Shown in pieces: positions 17,744 to 26,337 of a stretch of 64,000 bases of DNA. The DNA comes from Rhodospirillales bacterium. Its GTDB lineage: Bacteria > Pseudomonadota > Alphaproteobacteria > Rhodospirillales > WMHbin7. Position numbers and translations under genes: made by a program. The notes under the pieces were generated by a model. That model saw only the letters and a program-made list of their open reading frames with translations, ran no database searches and was not told the origin of the DNA. Positions within the stretch are counted from its first letter, which is position 1. Every line of letters starts with the position of its first letter. The stretch covers positions 1-64,000 of the forward strand of contig JACRPC010000041.1 in NCBI GenBank assembly GCA_016214125.1, given 5' to 3'.

Positions 17744-18349
17744 TCACAGCGGCCCGTCATCCTCCATCTCTTGAATCGAGCGCTGCTGCAATTGCGCCGC
17801 CATGCGCGCCTCGCGAATCGCCGGGTTGCGGGCAATCAACGGCTCGAGATCGGTAAGCTCGATGAAGACATCGGCCTGACGGCGCAATTCGTCGGCCACC
17901 ATGGGCGGCTGCGAGCGGATGGTGCTGACCACGGAAACCCGCACCCCCTTACGCTGCACGGCATCGACCAAGCGGCGGAAATCGCCATCGCCCGAGAACA
18001 GCACGACGTGATCGAGCGAGGGCGCCATTTCCATGACGTCGATCGCCAGCTCGATGTCCATGTTGCCTTTGATCTTGCGCCGGCCTTGGGCGTCGGTGAA
18101 TTCCTTGGTCGGCTTGGTGACCATGGTGTAGCCGTTGTAATCGAGCCAATCGACCAGCGGACGGATCGGCGAGTAGTCCTGATCCTCGATCAGCGCCGTG
18201 TAGTAGAAGGCGCGGATCAGCCGGCCCTTGCCGGCGAACAGGTCCAAGAGCTTCTTGTAGTCGATGTCGAAACCAAGCGCGCGGGCCGCCGCGTAGAGAT
18301 TGGAACCGTCGATGAAGAGCGCCACGCGCTCTTGCGGATAAAATTTCAT
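17744..18349 (-). CDS. NYN-domain protein (LabA/DUF88 family), probable RNase
   Basis: The 201-residue protein starts RVALFIDGSNLYAAA, the first acidic motif of the NYN/PIN-like nuclease fold, followed by KGNMDIELAIDVMEM and LFSGDGDFRRLVDA. These supply the clustered Asp residues expected to bind Mg2+. A helical tail follows (to EMEDDGPL). I chose ATG 18349, which has AGGATA about 10 nt upstream; a TTG two codons earlier is possible. Family members degrade or process RNA, but the substrate here is unknown. It forms a two-gene unit with the uracil-DNA glycosylase. Confidence 0.87.
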   Translation of the reverse strand: MKFYPQERVALFIDGSNLYAAARALGFDIDYKKLLDLFAGKGRLIRAFYYTALIEDQDYSPIRPLVDWLDYNGYTMVTKPTKEFTDAQGRRKIKGNMDIELAIDVMEMAPSLDHVVLFSGDGDFRRLVDAVQRKGVRVSVVSTIRSQPPMVADELRRQADVFIELTDLEPLIARNPAIREARMAAQLQQRSIQEMEDDGPL

Positions 18350-18424
18350 GGTCAATATCCTTGATATAAATTCAGGGTGAAATCGGGCGTTAACTTAGAA
18401 AGCCGCCATCGGTCTGGCAAGGGT

Positions 18425-18865
18425 CTATTTCTGGGCGGTGTGCGAGGACACCCATTGCTCCAAACGGCCGTCGCTGGGCCAGGTGCTTTTCAAAAAAGCC
18501 AGGATGTCGCGAATTTGGTGATTGGCCAAGCCTTCGACCTGCTTGGTCATTTCGGCGCGCTTGCCGGATTCGTCGTCGGTGTGGGTGCCGCTCTTCGGCG
18601 TGGCCAGCAATTCGGCATCCGACAAGCGGTAGATCGAACGCGATTCGTAATCGAGATTGGGGCCGGCGCCGGGACTTCCCGGCATCGCTTGTATGGGACT
18701 CAAGCCGCCGGTGTGGCAGCGCCCGCAATGCTGGGCGTAAAGCTCGCGGCCGCGATCGACGGCGGTCTTGTTGACCGATATCGGGCGATCGGGATCGGAC
18801 ATGTGGTTCCAGATCAGATAGGCCATGAAGAGGATGCCGAACAGCACCATGGGATATCTACCCAT
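18425..18865 (-). CDS. membrane-anchored monoheme cytochrome c
   Basis: The 146-residue protein has an N-terminal membrane anchor (about 6-20, VLFGILFMAYLIW) and one c-type heme motif, CGRCH at 47-51. Candidate distal Met residues are in AMPGSPGAG (61) and EMTK (106). Most of the chain would be periplasmic. It overlaps the 3' end of queG by 8 bp, so it is translated from the queuosine operon. Its redox partner is not evident. The frame remains open upstream within queG, but that part is a shadow. Confidence 0.85.
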   Translation of the reverse strand: MGRYPMVLFGILFMAYLIWNHMSDPDRPISVNKTAVDRGRELYAQHCGRCHTGGLSPIQAMPGSPGAGPNLDYESRSIYRLSDAELLATPKSGTHTDDESGKRAEMTKQVEGLANHQIRDILAFLKSTWPSDGRLEQWVSSHTAQK

Positions 18866-19793
18866 GCGCGGCCTCGCTTTCGTTGCGAAGCGCCGTTTGG
18901 GCGTTGCGGCGCATCCGCGCCAGACCCGTGCGTTTGATCGGGCTCTCGGCGAAGCGGGTGCGGAAGGATCGATCGTCCATCGCCTCGAAAGCGTCCAACG
19001 GCAGATCGGCAGTGCGCGAGGCGAATGCGGGCTCGGCCGAGGGGATGGCGAATTTGTTCCAGGGGCAGACGGCCAGGCAGGCGTCGCAGCCAAAAATGCG
19101 CCGGCCGAAGCGCCGCGCCAGATCGGCGGGCAGATCGCCCTTGTGCTCGATGGTGAGATAGGAGATGCAGCGCCCGGCATCGATCCGGTAAGGCGCGATC
19201 GCCTGGGTCGGACAGGCGTCGAGACAGCGGGTGCAGCGGCCGCAACGGTCGGGCTCGGGCCTGTCGGCGGGAATCTCAAGATCGGTGAGCACGCCGCCCA
19301 GGAACAGCCAGGAGCCAAAGCGGCGCGACACCAGATTGGTGTGCTTGCCCTGCCAGCCCAGACCGGCCAGGGCGGCCAAGGGCTTTTCCATCACCGGCGC
19401 GGTATCGACAAAGGCCCTAGCTTGGGCACCATGGGTTTCCACAAGCCAAGCGGCCAGCGCCTCCAGCTTTGGCGTCATGACATCGTGATAGTCGCGCCCA
19501 CGCGCATAGACGGAAATCAGCCCGATCCCCGGCCGGTCCTCGGGCATCGCCTCGGGCGCGTAATTGAGCCCGACCAGGATGGCGGTACGGGCCGGTGGGT
19601 AATAGCGCCTTGGATCGCCGCGCTCCTCGGCTCGGCGTTCCATCCAGCCCATGCCGGCCTGATGGCCCGCGGCCAGATAGGCCGCCAGATTGTGCCGTGC
19701 CCCGTCGCCCGGATCGGGTTTGGCAAAGCCCACGACGTCGAACCCGAGATCGAGCGCATGGTTCCGGATCGCCTCTTTGGGCGGAAGACTCAT
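18858..19793 (-). CDS. queG: epoxyqueuosine reductase
   Basis: QueG reduces epoxyqueuosine in tRNA to queuosine using cobalamin and two 4Fe-4S clusters. The 311-residue protein shows the ferredoxin-like cluster motifs [16 protein letters not shown] and [11 protein letters not shown], and the N-terminal [16 protein letters not shown] 19793 gives MSLPPKEA and overlaps the queF stop by 4 bp. It completes the pathway begun by queA and tgt upstream. Cobalamin supply is required for this form of the enzyme. Confidence 0.94.
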   Translation of the reverse strand: MSLPPKEAIRNHALDLGFDVVGFAKPDPGDGARHNLAAYLAAGHQAGMGWMERRAEERGDPRRYYPPARTAILVGLNYAPEAMPEDRPGIGLISVYARGRDYHDVMTPKLEALAAWLVETHGAQARAFVDTAPVMEKPLAALAGLGWQGKHTNLVSRRFGSWLFLGGVLTDLEIPADRPEPDRCGRCTRCLDACPTQAIAPYRIDAGRCISYLTIEHKGDLPADLARRFGRRIFGCDACLAVCPWNKFAIPSAEPAFASRTADLPLDAFEAMDDRSFRTRFAESPIKRTGLARMRRNAQTALRNESEAAHG

Positions 19794-20248
19794 CCCCGGC
19801 CCCGATAGGGGGCAACGTCCTGGGTGGGCAGCCACAGCCCTTCCGGCGGCGGTCCCGACTGGTAGAAGACGTCGATCGGCATGCCGCCGCGCGGGAACCA
19901 ATAGCCGCCGATGCGCAGCCAGAGCGGTCGCAAGGTGTCGATCAGCCGCTTGGCGATGGCCAGCGTGCAATCCTCGTGGAAGGCGCCGTGATTGCGGAAG
20001 GACGCCAAATAGAGCTTGAGCGACTTGCTTTCCACCAGCCAGCCATCGGGCACGTAGTCGATCACCAGATGGGCAAAATCGGGCTGGCCGGTGACCGGAC
20101 AGAGCGAGGTGAATTCCGGCTGGGTGAAGCGCACAAGATAGAGGGTGCCGGGATGCGGATTGGCGATGCGCTCGAGCACCGCCTGGTCGGGCGAGGCAGG
20201 CAGCGCGCTGGGGCGGCCCAATTGGGAAAGGTGGGAAAGGTCGCTCAT
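19790..20248 (-). CDS. queF: NADPH-dependent 7-cyano-7-deazaguanine reductase
   Basis: QueF reduces preQ0 to preQ1 before insertion into tRNA. This is the short unimodular type (152 residues). The thioimide-forming Cys is C50 in [13 protein letters not shown], and the substrate-binding ESKSLKLYL motif and FHEDC are present. It starts 4 nt after tgt ends and overlaps queG. An upstream in-frame extension to 20311 lies inside tgt and is not supported. Confidence 0.95.
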   Translation of the reverse strand: MSDLSHLSQLGRPSALPASPDQAVLERIANPHPGTLYLVRFTQPEFTSLCPVTGQPDFAHLVIDYVPDGWLVESKSLKLYLASFRNHGAFHEDCTLAIAKRLIDTLRPLWLRIGGYWFPRGGMPIDVFYQSGPPPEGLWLPTQDVAPYRGRG

Positions 20249-20252
20249 GGTC

Positions 20253-21383
20253 TCATCCGTTCCAGGGTTCGAGATCGCCCAGGGCCTGTTCGGTGGAAAA
20301 CGCGGTGACAAAGTCTTGGGTCCGCCCCTCAGAAATGGCCCCGCGCAGGCCCTGCATCAAGTCCTGATAATAGGTCAGGTTGTGCGCCGACAACAGCATC
20401 AACCCCAGGATTTCCTCGGAGCGGACCAAATGGTGCAGATAGGCGCGGCTGAAATCGCGGCAGGCCGGACAGCGGCATTGGTGATCGAGCGGCCTGGGAT
20501 CGTCGGTATGGCGCGCGTTGCGCAGATTGAGCGGGCCGCGCCGGGTGAAGGCCTGGGCGGTGCGGCCCGAGCGGGTGGGCAACACGCAATCGAACATGTC
20601 GACGCCGCGCAGCACGGCGCCCACGATGTCGGCCGGCTTGCCCACCCCCATCAGATAGCGCGGCCGGTCGGCGGGCAGGTGCGGCAGGGTGACGTCGAGG
20701 GTGGCGAACATGATCTCCTGGCCTTCGCCCACCGCCAGTCCGCCCACCGCATAGCCGTCGAAGCCGATGGCGCGCAGGCCCTCGGCCGACTGGCGGCGCA
20801 GTTCCGGATCGATGCCGCCCTGGACGATGCCGAACAGCCCATAGCCGGGGCGGGCGGTAAAGGCGCTCTTGCAGCGTTCCGCCCAGCGCAGTGACAAAAG
20901 CATCGCCCGCGCGCTCTCGTCGGGGCTGGCGGGGAAGGGGAGGCACTCGTCCAGGCACATGCTGATGTCGGCATCGAGCAAATGCTGGATGTCCACCGCC
21001 CGCTCGGGCGTAAGATCGTGAAGGCTGCCGTCGAGATGCGATTTGAAGCGCGCGCCCTGTTCGGTGATGGTGCGCAGCGCGGCCAGCGACATCACCTGAT
21101 AGCCACCGGAATCGGTCAAGATCGGCCCCGGCCAATTCATGAATGCGTGCAGGCCGCCCAAGGCGGCGATGCGCTCGGCGCCTGGCCTAAGCATCAGATG
21201 GTAGGTGTTGCCGAGCAGGATTTCGGCGCCGGTATCGCGCACCGCCTGGGGCATCATCGCCTTGACCGTGCCCGCCGTGCCCACCGGCATGAAGGCGGGG
21301 GTCGCCACCGCGCCATGCGCGGTCTCCAGCCGGCCCAGCCGGGCGGCACCATCGGTTTTCACGAGCGCAAAGCCGGTGCTCAT
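20253..21383 (-). CDS. tgt: tRNA-guanine transglycosylase
   Basis: Tgt exchanges guanine 34 for preQ1 in tRNAs for Asn, Asp, His and Tyr. At 376 residues it has the usual length. It has [10 protein letters not shown] with an active-site Asp, the [10 protein letters not shown] loop, the nucleophile region [11 protein letters not shown], and the C-terminal zinc site CRCPAC with a following HH. It overlaps queA as ATGA. Order nudix-queA-tgt-queF-queG puts most late queuosine steps in one transcript. Confidence 0.96.
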   Translation of the reverse strand: MSTGFALVKTDGAARLGRLETAHGAVATPAFMPVGTAGTVKAMMPQAVRDTGAEILLGNTYHLMLRPGAERIAALGGLHAFMNWPGPILTDSGGYQVMSLAALRTITEQGARFKSHLDGSLHDLTPERAVDIQHLLDADISMCLDECLPFPASPDESARAMLLSLRWAERCKSAFTARPGYGLFGIVQGGIDPELRRQSAEGLRAIGFDGYAVGGLAVGEGQEIMFATLDVTLPHLPADRPRYLMGVGKPADIVGAVLRGVDMFDCVLPTRSGRTAQAFTRRGPLNLRNARHTDDPRPLDHQCRCPACRDFSRAYLHHLVRSEEILGLMLLSAHNLTYYQDLMQGLRGAISEGRTQDFVTAFSTEQALGDLEPWNG

Positions 21384-22417
21384 CGCCGGACCTCCGGCTC
21401 GAGAAGACAGGCATCGCCATAAGAGAAAAACCGATAATCGTTGGCGACGGCATGGACGTAAGCGGCCTTCATGCGCTCAAGACCGGAAAAGGCGGCGACC
21501 AGCATGAACAGGGTCGAGCGCGGCAGATGGAAATTGGTGAGCAGCAGATCGACGATCTTGAACCGGTAGCCGGGCAGGATGAACAGGTCGGTTTCGCCTT
21601 CGACGGGCCCGACCGTGCCTTCCGCAGTCGCGGCGCTTTCCAAACGGCGCAACGCCGTGGTGCCGATGGCGACGATCCGCCCGCCCCGGGCGCGCGCCTC
21701 GGCAATCGCCTGAGCCGCCTCGGCGCCGATTGTCCCCCATTCGCGGTGCATGCGGTGATCCTTGGGGTCGTCGAACTTGACCGGCAGGAAGGTGCCGGCG
21801 CCGACATGCAAGGTGATCGTCGTCCGCCCGATGCCCTTGATCTTCAAGGCCTCAAGAAGAGCGGGGGAGAAATGCAACCCAGCGGTGGGCGCCGCCACCG
21901 CGCCGGGATTGGCGGCGAAAACCGTCTGGTAATCGAACCGGTCGGGCAGATCGTCGTCGTCGGCGCCACGCTTGATGTAAGGGGGCAACGGCATTCGTCC
22001 GACGCGGTCGAGAATGGCCAGCAGATCGCCCTCGGCCTGGAACACCAGCTCCACTTCGCCATCGGCCAATTTGGCGGCAACATCGGCCGAAAGATCGGGC
22101 GCGAAAACGATCCGGTCGCCTTCCCTAAGCTTCTTGGCCGGCTTGGCGAAGGCCCGCCAGCGCAAGGCATCGAGCCGCTGATGCAGGGTAAGCCCGATAT
22201 GGGCCTGGCCGCGAAAGCCATCGAGCTTGGCCGGAATGACCTTGGTGTCGTTGCCGACCAAAAGATCGCCGGCTCTCAACAGATCGGGCAGATCGCGGAT
22301 CAGCCGATCCTCAAGCCTCTCGCCGATCCGTAGCAGCCGGGCAGAATCGCGCGGATAGGCCGGATGCTGGGCGATCCGTTCGCGCGGCAGATCGAAATCG
22401 AAATCTGAGGTTCGCAT
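21380..22417 (-). CDS. queA: S-adenosylmethionine:tRNA ribosyltransferase-isomerase
   Basis: QueA transfers and isomerises the ribosyl group of SAM onto preQ1 in tRNA, giving epoxyqueuosine. The 345-residue protein starts [17 protein letters not shown] and has the conserved RDSARLL, TAGLHFS and [16 protein letters not shown] stretches. I use ATG 22417, which touches the nudix stop as TGATG; GTG one codon earlier is possible. It is second in the operon. Confidence 0.96.
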   Translation of the reverse strand: MRTSDFDFDLPRERIAQHPAYPRDSARLLRIGERLEDRLIRDLPDLLRAGDLLVGNDTKVIPAKLDGFRGQAHIGLTLHQRLDALRWRAFAKPAKKLREGDRIVFAPDLSADVAAKLADGEVELVFQAEGDLLAILDRVGRMPLPPYIKRGADDDDLPDRFDYQTVFAANPGAVAAPTAGLHFSPALLEALKIKGIGRTTITLHVGAGTFLPVKFDDPKDHRMHREWGTIGAEAAQAIAEARARGGRIVAIGTTALRRLESAATAEGTVGPVEGETDLFILPGYRFKIVDLLLTNFHLPRSTLFMLVAAFSGLERMKAAYVHAVANDYRFFSYGDACLLEPEVRR

Positions 22418-22848
22418 CACCCGTTCCGCTGGAGTCGCGCCTTGGCGATGACTCCCTTGGCCTGGGGGGTAAGGGCGAATCGATCAAGATCATCGGGATC
22501 GGCCCAGCAAAGATCGGCGGCGTCGCTGCCGGCCTGGGCCTCGCCGGCCGCCCATTCGGCGGCGAAATCGATCACCGTGTAATGATGGCGGATCTTGGCC
22601 TGATCGTCGCGGTCGATCAGATCGACCACCGCCGCCACCCCGATGAGGCGCACGGAAAGTCCCGTTTCTTCAAGAACTTCGCGCAACACGGCCTCCTCGA
22701 CCGTTTCCCCCAGATGCTGCAATCCGCCCGGCAGGCTCCAAGAGCCCTGGCGGGGCGGCTGGCCGCGCTGGATCAAGAGCACCTGACCGTCGCGCCAAAT
22801 CACGGCGCCGACCCCCACCAAGGGCTGTTCGGGATAAAGGCGGTTCAT
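22417..22848 (-). CDS. NUDIX hydrolase
   Basis: This 143-residue protein carries a complete Nudix box, GGLQHLGETVEEAVLREVLE followed by ETG, residues about 41-63 (GX5EX7REUXEEXGU pattern). It probably cleaves a nucleoside diphosphate derivative, with an N-terminal GVGAVIWRDGQVLLIQRG typical of ADP-ribose pyrophosphatase-like members. It is first in the queuosine operon and divergent from the cNMP-binding gene, but a queuosine link is only positional. Confidence 0.9.
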   Translation of the reverse strand: MNRLYPEQPLVGVGAVIWRDGQVLLIQRGQPPRQGSWSLPGGLQHLGETVEEAVLREVLEETGLSVRLIGVAAVVDLIDRDDQAKIRHHYTVIDFAAEWAAGEAQAGSDAADLCWADPDDLDRFALTPQAKGVIAKARLQRNG

Positions 22849-22893
22849 TGCAAAGACTTCCGAAAAGGTCCGGCTTCGGGTAAGAAGGATGTC

Positions 22894-23259
22894 ATGGTCA
22901 CAAAATTCATCGAGCGCAAGGTCTATTATCCCGGCCAGAAGGTCTTCTCCGAGGGCGAGGACGGCAACCGGGCCTATGTGGTCGAGAGAGGCCTGATCGA
23001 AATCTCCAAGAATTTGCCTGACGGCAGCGAGAAGATTCTGGGCACCATCGGGGCCGGTGGCATTTTCGGCGAAATGGCGCTGATCGACAACCAGCCGCGT
23101 ATGGCGACTGCCCGGGCCGTGCAGGAAAGCACCTGCATCTTCATCTCGCGCCAGACCTTCGAAGATAAGCTGCGCCGCACCGATCCCTTCATCAAGGGGC
23201 TGCTGTCGATCTTCGTCCGCAACATCCGCAATCTGACCCAAGACAAGCTGAAGAAATGA
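22894..23259 (+). CDS. stand-alone cyclic nucleotide-binding domain protein
   Basis: The 121-residue product is a single cNMP-binding domain without the HTH of CRP/FNR regulators. The phosphate-binding cassette is recognisable as GGIFGEMALIDNQPRMATAR, including the Glu and Arg that contact the cyclic nucleotide. It starts at ATG 22894 with AAGGA upstream. It overlaps the DUF502 membrane protein by 4 bp. It may act by binding a partner rather than DNA; the partner could be that neighbour. Confidence 0.88.
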   Translation: MVTKFIERKVYYPGQKVFSEGEDGNRAYVVERGLIEISKNLPDGSEKILGTIGAGGIFGEMALIDNQPRMATARAVQESTCIFISRQTFEDKLRRTDPFIKGLLSIFVRNIRNLTQDKLKK

Positions 23260-23939
23260 GCGACGGACCGGTTGCCCAACCGATTCCGGCCCTGCGCATC
23301 GGCCTTGTGGCCCGGCTGCGCGCCTATTTCCTGGCCGGCATCCTGGTGACCGCTCCGGTTGGGCTTACGGTGTATCTGGCCTGGAAGGTCATCCAGGCCA
23401 TCGACGAGATCGTCCGCTCGATCCTGCCCGCCAGCCGACTGCGCGAATTCAACCTCGATCTCGCCATTCCCGGCATGGGGCTGGCGGTGGCCCTGGTCGG
23501 CCTTACCCTGATCGGCTTCCTCACCGCCAATTTCCTGGGCCGCTCGCTCGTCCGCTTCTCCGATGCCATTCTGGCCCGCATGCCGGTGATCCGCGGCCTG
23601 CACGGGGCGATCAAGCAAATCCTGGAAACCGTGCTGGCGAAGAAGAGCCAGGCCTTCCGCGAGGTGGTGTTGATCGAATATCCCCGCCCGGGCATCTGGA
23701 CCTTGGCCTTTCTGACTTCGCCGCCGCCCGGCGAGATCGTTCGGGCGACCGGCGGAGCCGAGCTGGCGGCGGTGTTCGTGCCGACCACGCCCAATCCGAC
23801 CTCGGGCTTTCTGCTGTTCCTGCCACGCACGGCGATCCGGCCGATGGCGATGACGGTGGAGGATGGTTTGAAATATGTGGTTTCGGGCGGCTTGGTGGCG
23901 CCGTCGGCCGCCCAGTCTAGCCCGAACGCAGCGTCTTGA
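23256..23939 (+). CDS. DUF502 family membrane protein
   Basis: The 227-residue protein has two hydrophobic segments near residues 22-45 and 66-95, then a soluble C-terminal part with VPTTPNPTSGFLLFLPR, characteristic of DUF502. No biochemical function is assigned to the family. It is co-translated with the cNMP-binding protein (ATGA). Its 3' end overlaps recG by 23 bp on the opposite strand. Confidence 0.88.
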   Translation: MSDGPVAQPIPALRIGLVARLRAYFLAGILVTAPVGLTVYLAWKVIQAIDEIVRSILPASRLREFNLDLAIPGMGLAVALVGLTLIGFLTANFLGRSLVRFSDAILARMPVIRGLHGAIKQILETVLAKKSQAFREVVLIEYPRPGIWTLAFLTSPPPGEIVRATGGAELAAVFVPTTPNPTSGFLLFLPRTAIRPMAMTVEDGLKYVVSGGLVAPSAAQSSPNAAS

Positions 23940-26001
23940 CCTGGGCGTCGCGCTCGAACAGATAAAGCAGCACCCGAAGCGCCTGGCCGCGCGGACTCTC
24001 AAGGTCGGGATCGCGCTCCAGGATCAGCTTGGCGTCGTCGCGCGCCGTGGCCAGGAGATCGCCATGCACCGCAAGGTCGGCAAGGTGGAATTCCGGCAAC
24101 CCGCTTTGGCGGGTCCCCAAGAGCTCGCCGGCGCCGCGCAGCCGCAAATCCTCCTCGGCGATGACGAAACCGTCATCCGTGCTCCGAAGGCAGGCCAGAC
24201 GGGCCTTGGCGGTTTCGCCCAAGGGCTGTCCATAAAGCAACAGACAGGTTGAGGCCTTGGCGCCGCGGCCGACCCGGCCGCGCAATTGGTGAAGTTGAGC
24301 CAGCCCAAAGCGCTCGGCATGCTCGATCACCATGATGGTGGCGGCGGGCACGTCGACGCCGACTTCGATCACCGTGGTGGCGACCAAGATATCGATCGGG
24401 CCTTGGGCGAAGTCCGCCATCGCCCGATCCTTCTCGGTCCCTTTCAGGCGGCCATGCACCAGCCCGACCTTGCCTGGAAAGCGCTGGGCCAAATGGGCAT
24501 GGCGTTCCGTCACCGCCGCCAGATCGCTGGTTTCGGTCTCCTCGACCAGCGGGCAGACCCAATAGACCTTGGCCCCTTGGCCGGTGGCGCGAGCCACGGC
24601 CGAAATTACCTCCTCGATCCGCTCCAGAGGGATGGCGCGGGTATCGATCGGCGTCCGACCGGGCGGCTTTTCAGTGAGCCGCGAGACGTCCATATCGCCA
24701 TAGGCGGTAAGAGTGAGGGTACGGGGAATCGGGGTGGCGGTCATCACCAGCACATCGACGGCGCGGCCCTTGCCGGCCAGATCGAGGCGCTGATGGACGC
24801 CGAAACGGTGCTGTTCGTCGATCACCGCCAAGGCCAGATCGCGGAAAACGACATCGGCCTCGATCAGGGCGTGCGTACCGACGATGAGCGGCAGGGCGCC
24901 CGAGGCCAGATCGTCCAGAATCGCCTGGCGGTTCTTGCCCTTCTCGCGGCCGGTCAACAGGCCGATGCGCAATCCGGCTGCCTGAACCAGGGGCTCCAGG
25001 GCCGCCAGATGCTGGCGGGCCAGGATTTCGGTGGGGGCCATCAACACGCCCTGGGCTCCGGCTTCGACGGCAATCAGCATGGCCAGCAGCGCCACCACCG
25101 TCTTGCCGCTGCCGACATCGCCCTGAAGCAGCCTCAACATGCAAGAGGGCTGGGCCAGATCGCCGGCGATCTCGGCCAGGGCCCGCTCCTGCGAGCCCGT
25201 TAGGCGGTAGGGCAAGGCTTCGGCAATCTTGGCCCGCAAATGGCCGTCGCCTTCGATCCGCCGTCCCGGCCGCTTGCGCAAGGTCTGGCGGACCAGGGCG
25301 AGGGCCAGTTGGTTGGCCAGCATTTCGTCATAGGCCAGGCGCTGGCGAAAAACCGCCATTGGCGCCAGATCGGCCTCGCCGCCCGGCGTGTGCAGAGCGC
25401 CGATCGCTTGCCGCCAAGGAGGCCATTTTTGGCGGGTCCGATAGGCGGGGTCGAGCCATTCCGGCAGTTCGGGGGCGCGCTCCAGCGCGGCGCGGATGGC
25501 CTTGGTCAGAACTTTGAGGGTAAGACCGGCGGTTAAGGGATAGACCGGCTCGATGGCGGCCAGTTTGGCGATCTCGTCCCTGGTGCCGACATGATCGGGA
25601 TGGGTCATTTGCACCCGACCCTGATAATGCTCGACCCGGCCGCTGACCACCCGTTCCTCGCCGATCGGCAGCAGCTTTTCCAGATAGGCTCGGTGGGCGT
25701 GAAAGAACACCAGATCGAGCGGCCCGGTTTCATCGGCGCAGCGCACCCGGTAGGGCCGGCGCGCGTTGGGCGGCGGCTCGTGCTTGTGTACGGTGACGGC
25801 GATGGTTGCCACCGCACCGTCCGGGGCCTCGGCCACCTTGGGGGTGAAGCGGCGATCGATCAGACCGGCAGGCCGATGCCACAGGAGATCGACCACCTTG
25901 GTCCCGCCGGTCAGATTTTCCACCAGCTTGCCCAAGCGCGGTCCCAAACCGGGCAGGGCGGTGGCGGGGGCAAAGAGGGGAAAGAGGATTTGCGGTCGCA
26001 C
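23917..26001 (-). CDS. recG: ATP-dependent DNA helicase RecG
   Basis: RecG remodels stalled replication forks and Holliday junctions. The 694-residue product has the N-terminal wedge/OB region, Walker A in GDVGSGKTVVALLA, the DExH-type box VIDEQHRFG, the TATPIPRTLTLT motif III and C-terminal QLRGRVGRG. GTG at 26001 is chosen because it begins MRPQILFPLFAPA and yields the normal family length; the frame is open upstream but the extension is unlike RecG. Divergent from sdhE. Confidence 0.94.
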   Translation of the reverse strand: MRPQILFPLFAPATALPGLGPRLGKLVENLTGGTKVVDLLWHRPAGLIDRRFTPKVAEAPDGAVATIAVTVHKHEPPPNARRPYRVRCADETGPLDLVFFHAHRAYLEKLLPIGEERVVSGRVEHYQGRVQMTHPDHVGTRDEIAKLAAIEPVYPLTAGLTLKVLTKAIRAALERAPELPEWLDPAYRTRQKWPPWRQAIGALHTPGGEADLAPMAVFRQRLAYDEMLANQLALALVRQTLRKRPGRRIEGDGHLRAKIAEALPYRLTGSQERALAEIAGDLAQPSCMLRLLQGDVGSGKTVVALLAMLIAVEAGAQGVLMAPTEILARQHLAALEPLVQAAGLRIGLLTGREKGKNRQAILDDLASGALPLIVGTHALIEADVVFRDLALAVIDEQHRFGVHQRLDLAGKGRAVDVLVMTATPIPRTLTLTAYGDMDVSRLTEKPPGRTPIDTRAIPLERIEEVISAVARATGQGAKVYWVCPLVEETETSDLAAVTERHAHLAQRFPGKVGLVHGRLKGTEKDRAMADFAQGPIDILVATTVIEVGVDVPAATIMVIEHAERFGLAQLHQLRGRVGRGAKASTCLLLYGQPLGETAKARLACLRSTDDGFVIAEEDLRLRGAGELLGTRQSGLPEFHLADLAVHGDLLATARDDAKLILERDPDLESPRGQALRVLLYLFERDAQVKTLRSG

Positions 26002-26073
26002 GGGCGTTTTTCTGTGGCCGGATGGTGCGGCTGATTCTATATCCTTCCCGAAGACGGAAGGCGACAGACAGTT

Positions 26074-26337
26074 ATGGACCTCGATCCCCGACGCAAGCGC
26101 GCCCTCTTTCGTGCCAACCATCGCGGCATGAACGAGAACGACATCCTTTTGGGCGGCTTCGTCAAGGCCAGGATCGCCGATCTCGACCCGGCGGAGCTTG
26201 ACCAGTTGGAAGCGCTGATGGAGGAGAACGACAACGACCTCTATCTCTGGATCATCGGCGAGCGGCCGGTGCCGGAGGCCTTCGACACGTCACTCATGCG
26301 TAAGATTAAGGAATTCAATAATTACATTGATAAATAA
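26074..26337 (+). CDS. sdhE: FAD assembly factor SdhE
   Basis: The 87-residue protein has the conserved RGxxE signature (HRGMNEND) used to bind the flavoprotein subunit, and the helical DLYLWIIGERPVPE. SdhE promotes covalent flavinylation of succinate dehydrogenase. The sdh genes are not in this window. The tail and the 3' flank (26300-26340) are AT-rich. Its stop overlaps the TTG start of mfd. Confidence 0.92.
   Translation: MDLDPRRKRALFRANHRGMNENDILLGGFVKARIADLDPAELDQLEALMEENDNDLYLWIIGERPVPEAFDTSLMRKIKEFNNYIDK

Noticed and set aside
22849-22893. Possible preQ1 riboswitch upstream of the queuosine operon
   Set aside because: The gap before the first gene is only 45 bp and shared with a divergent gene; no preQ1 aptamer pattern was seen.
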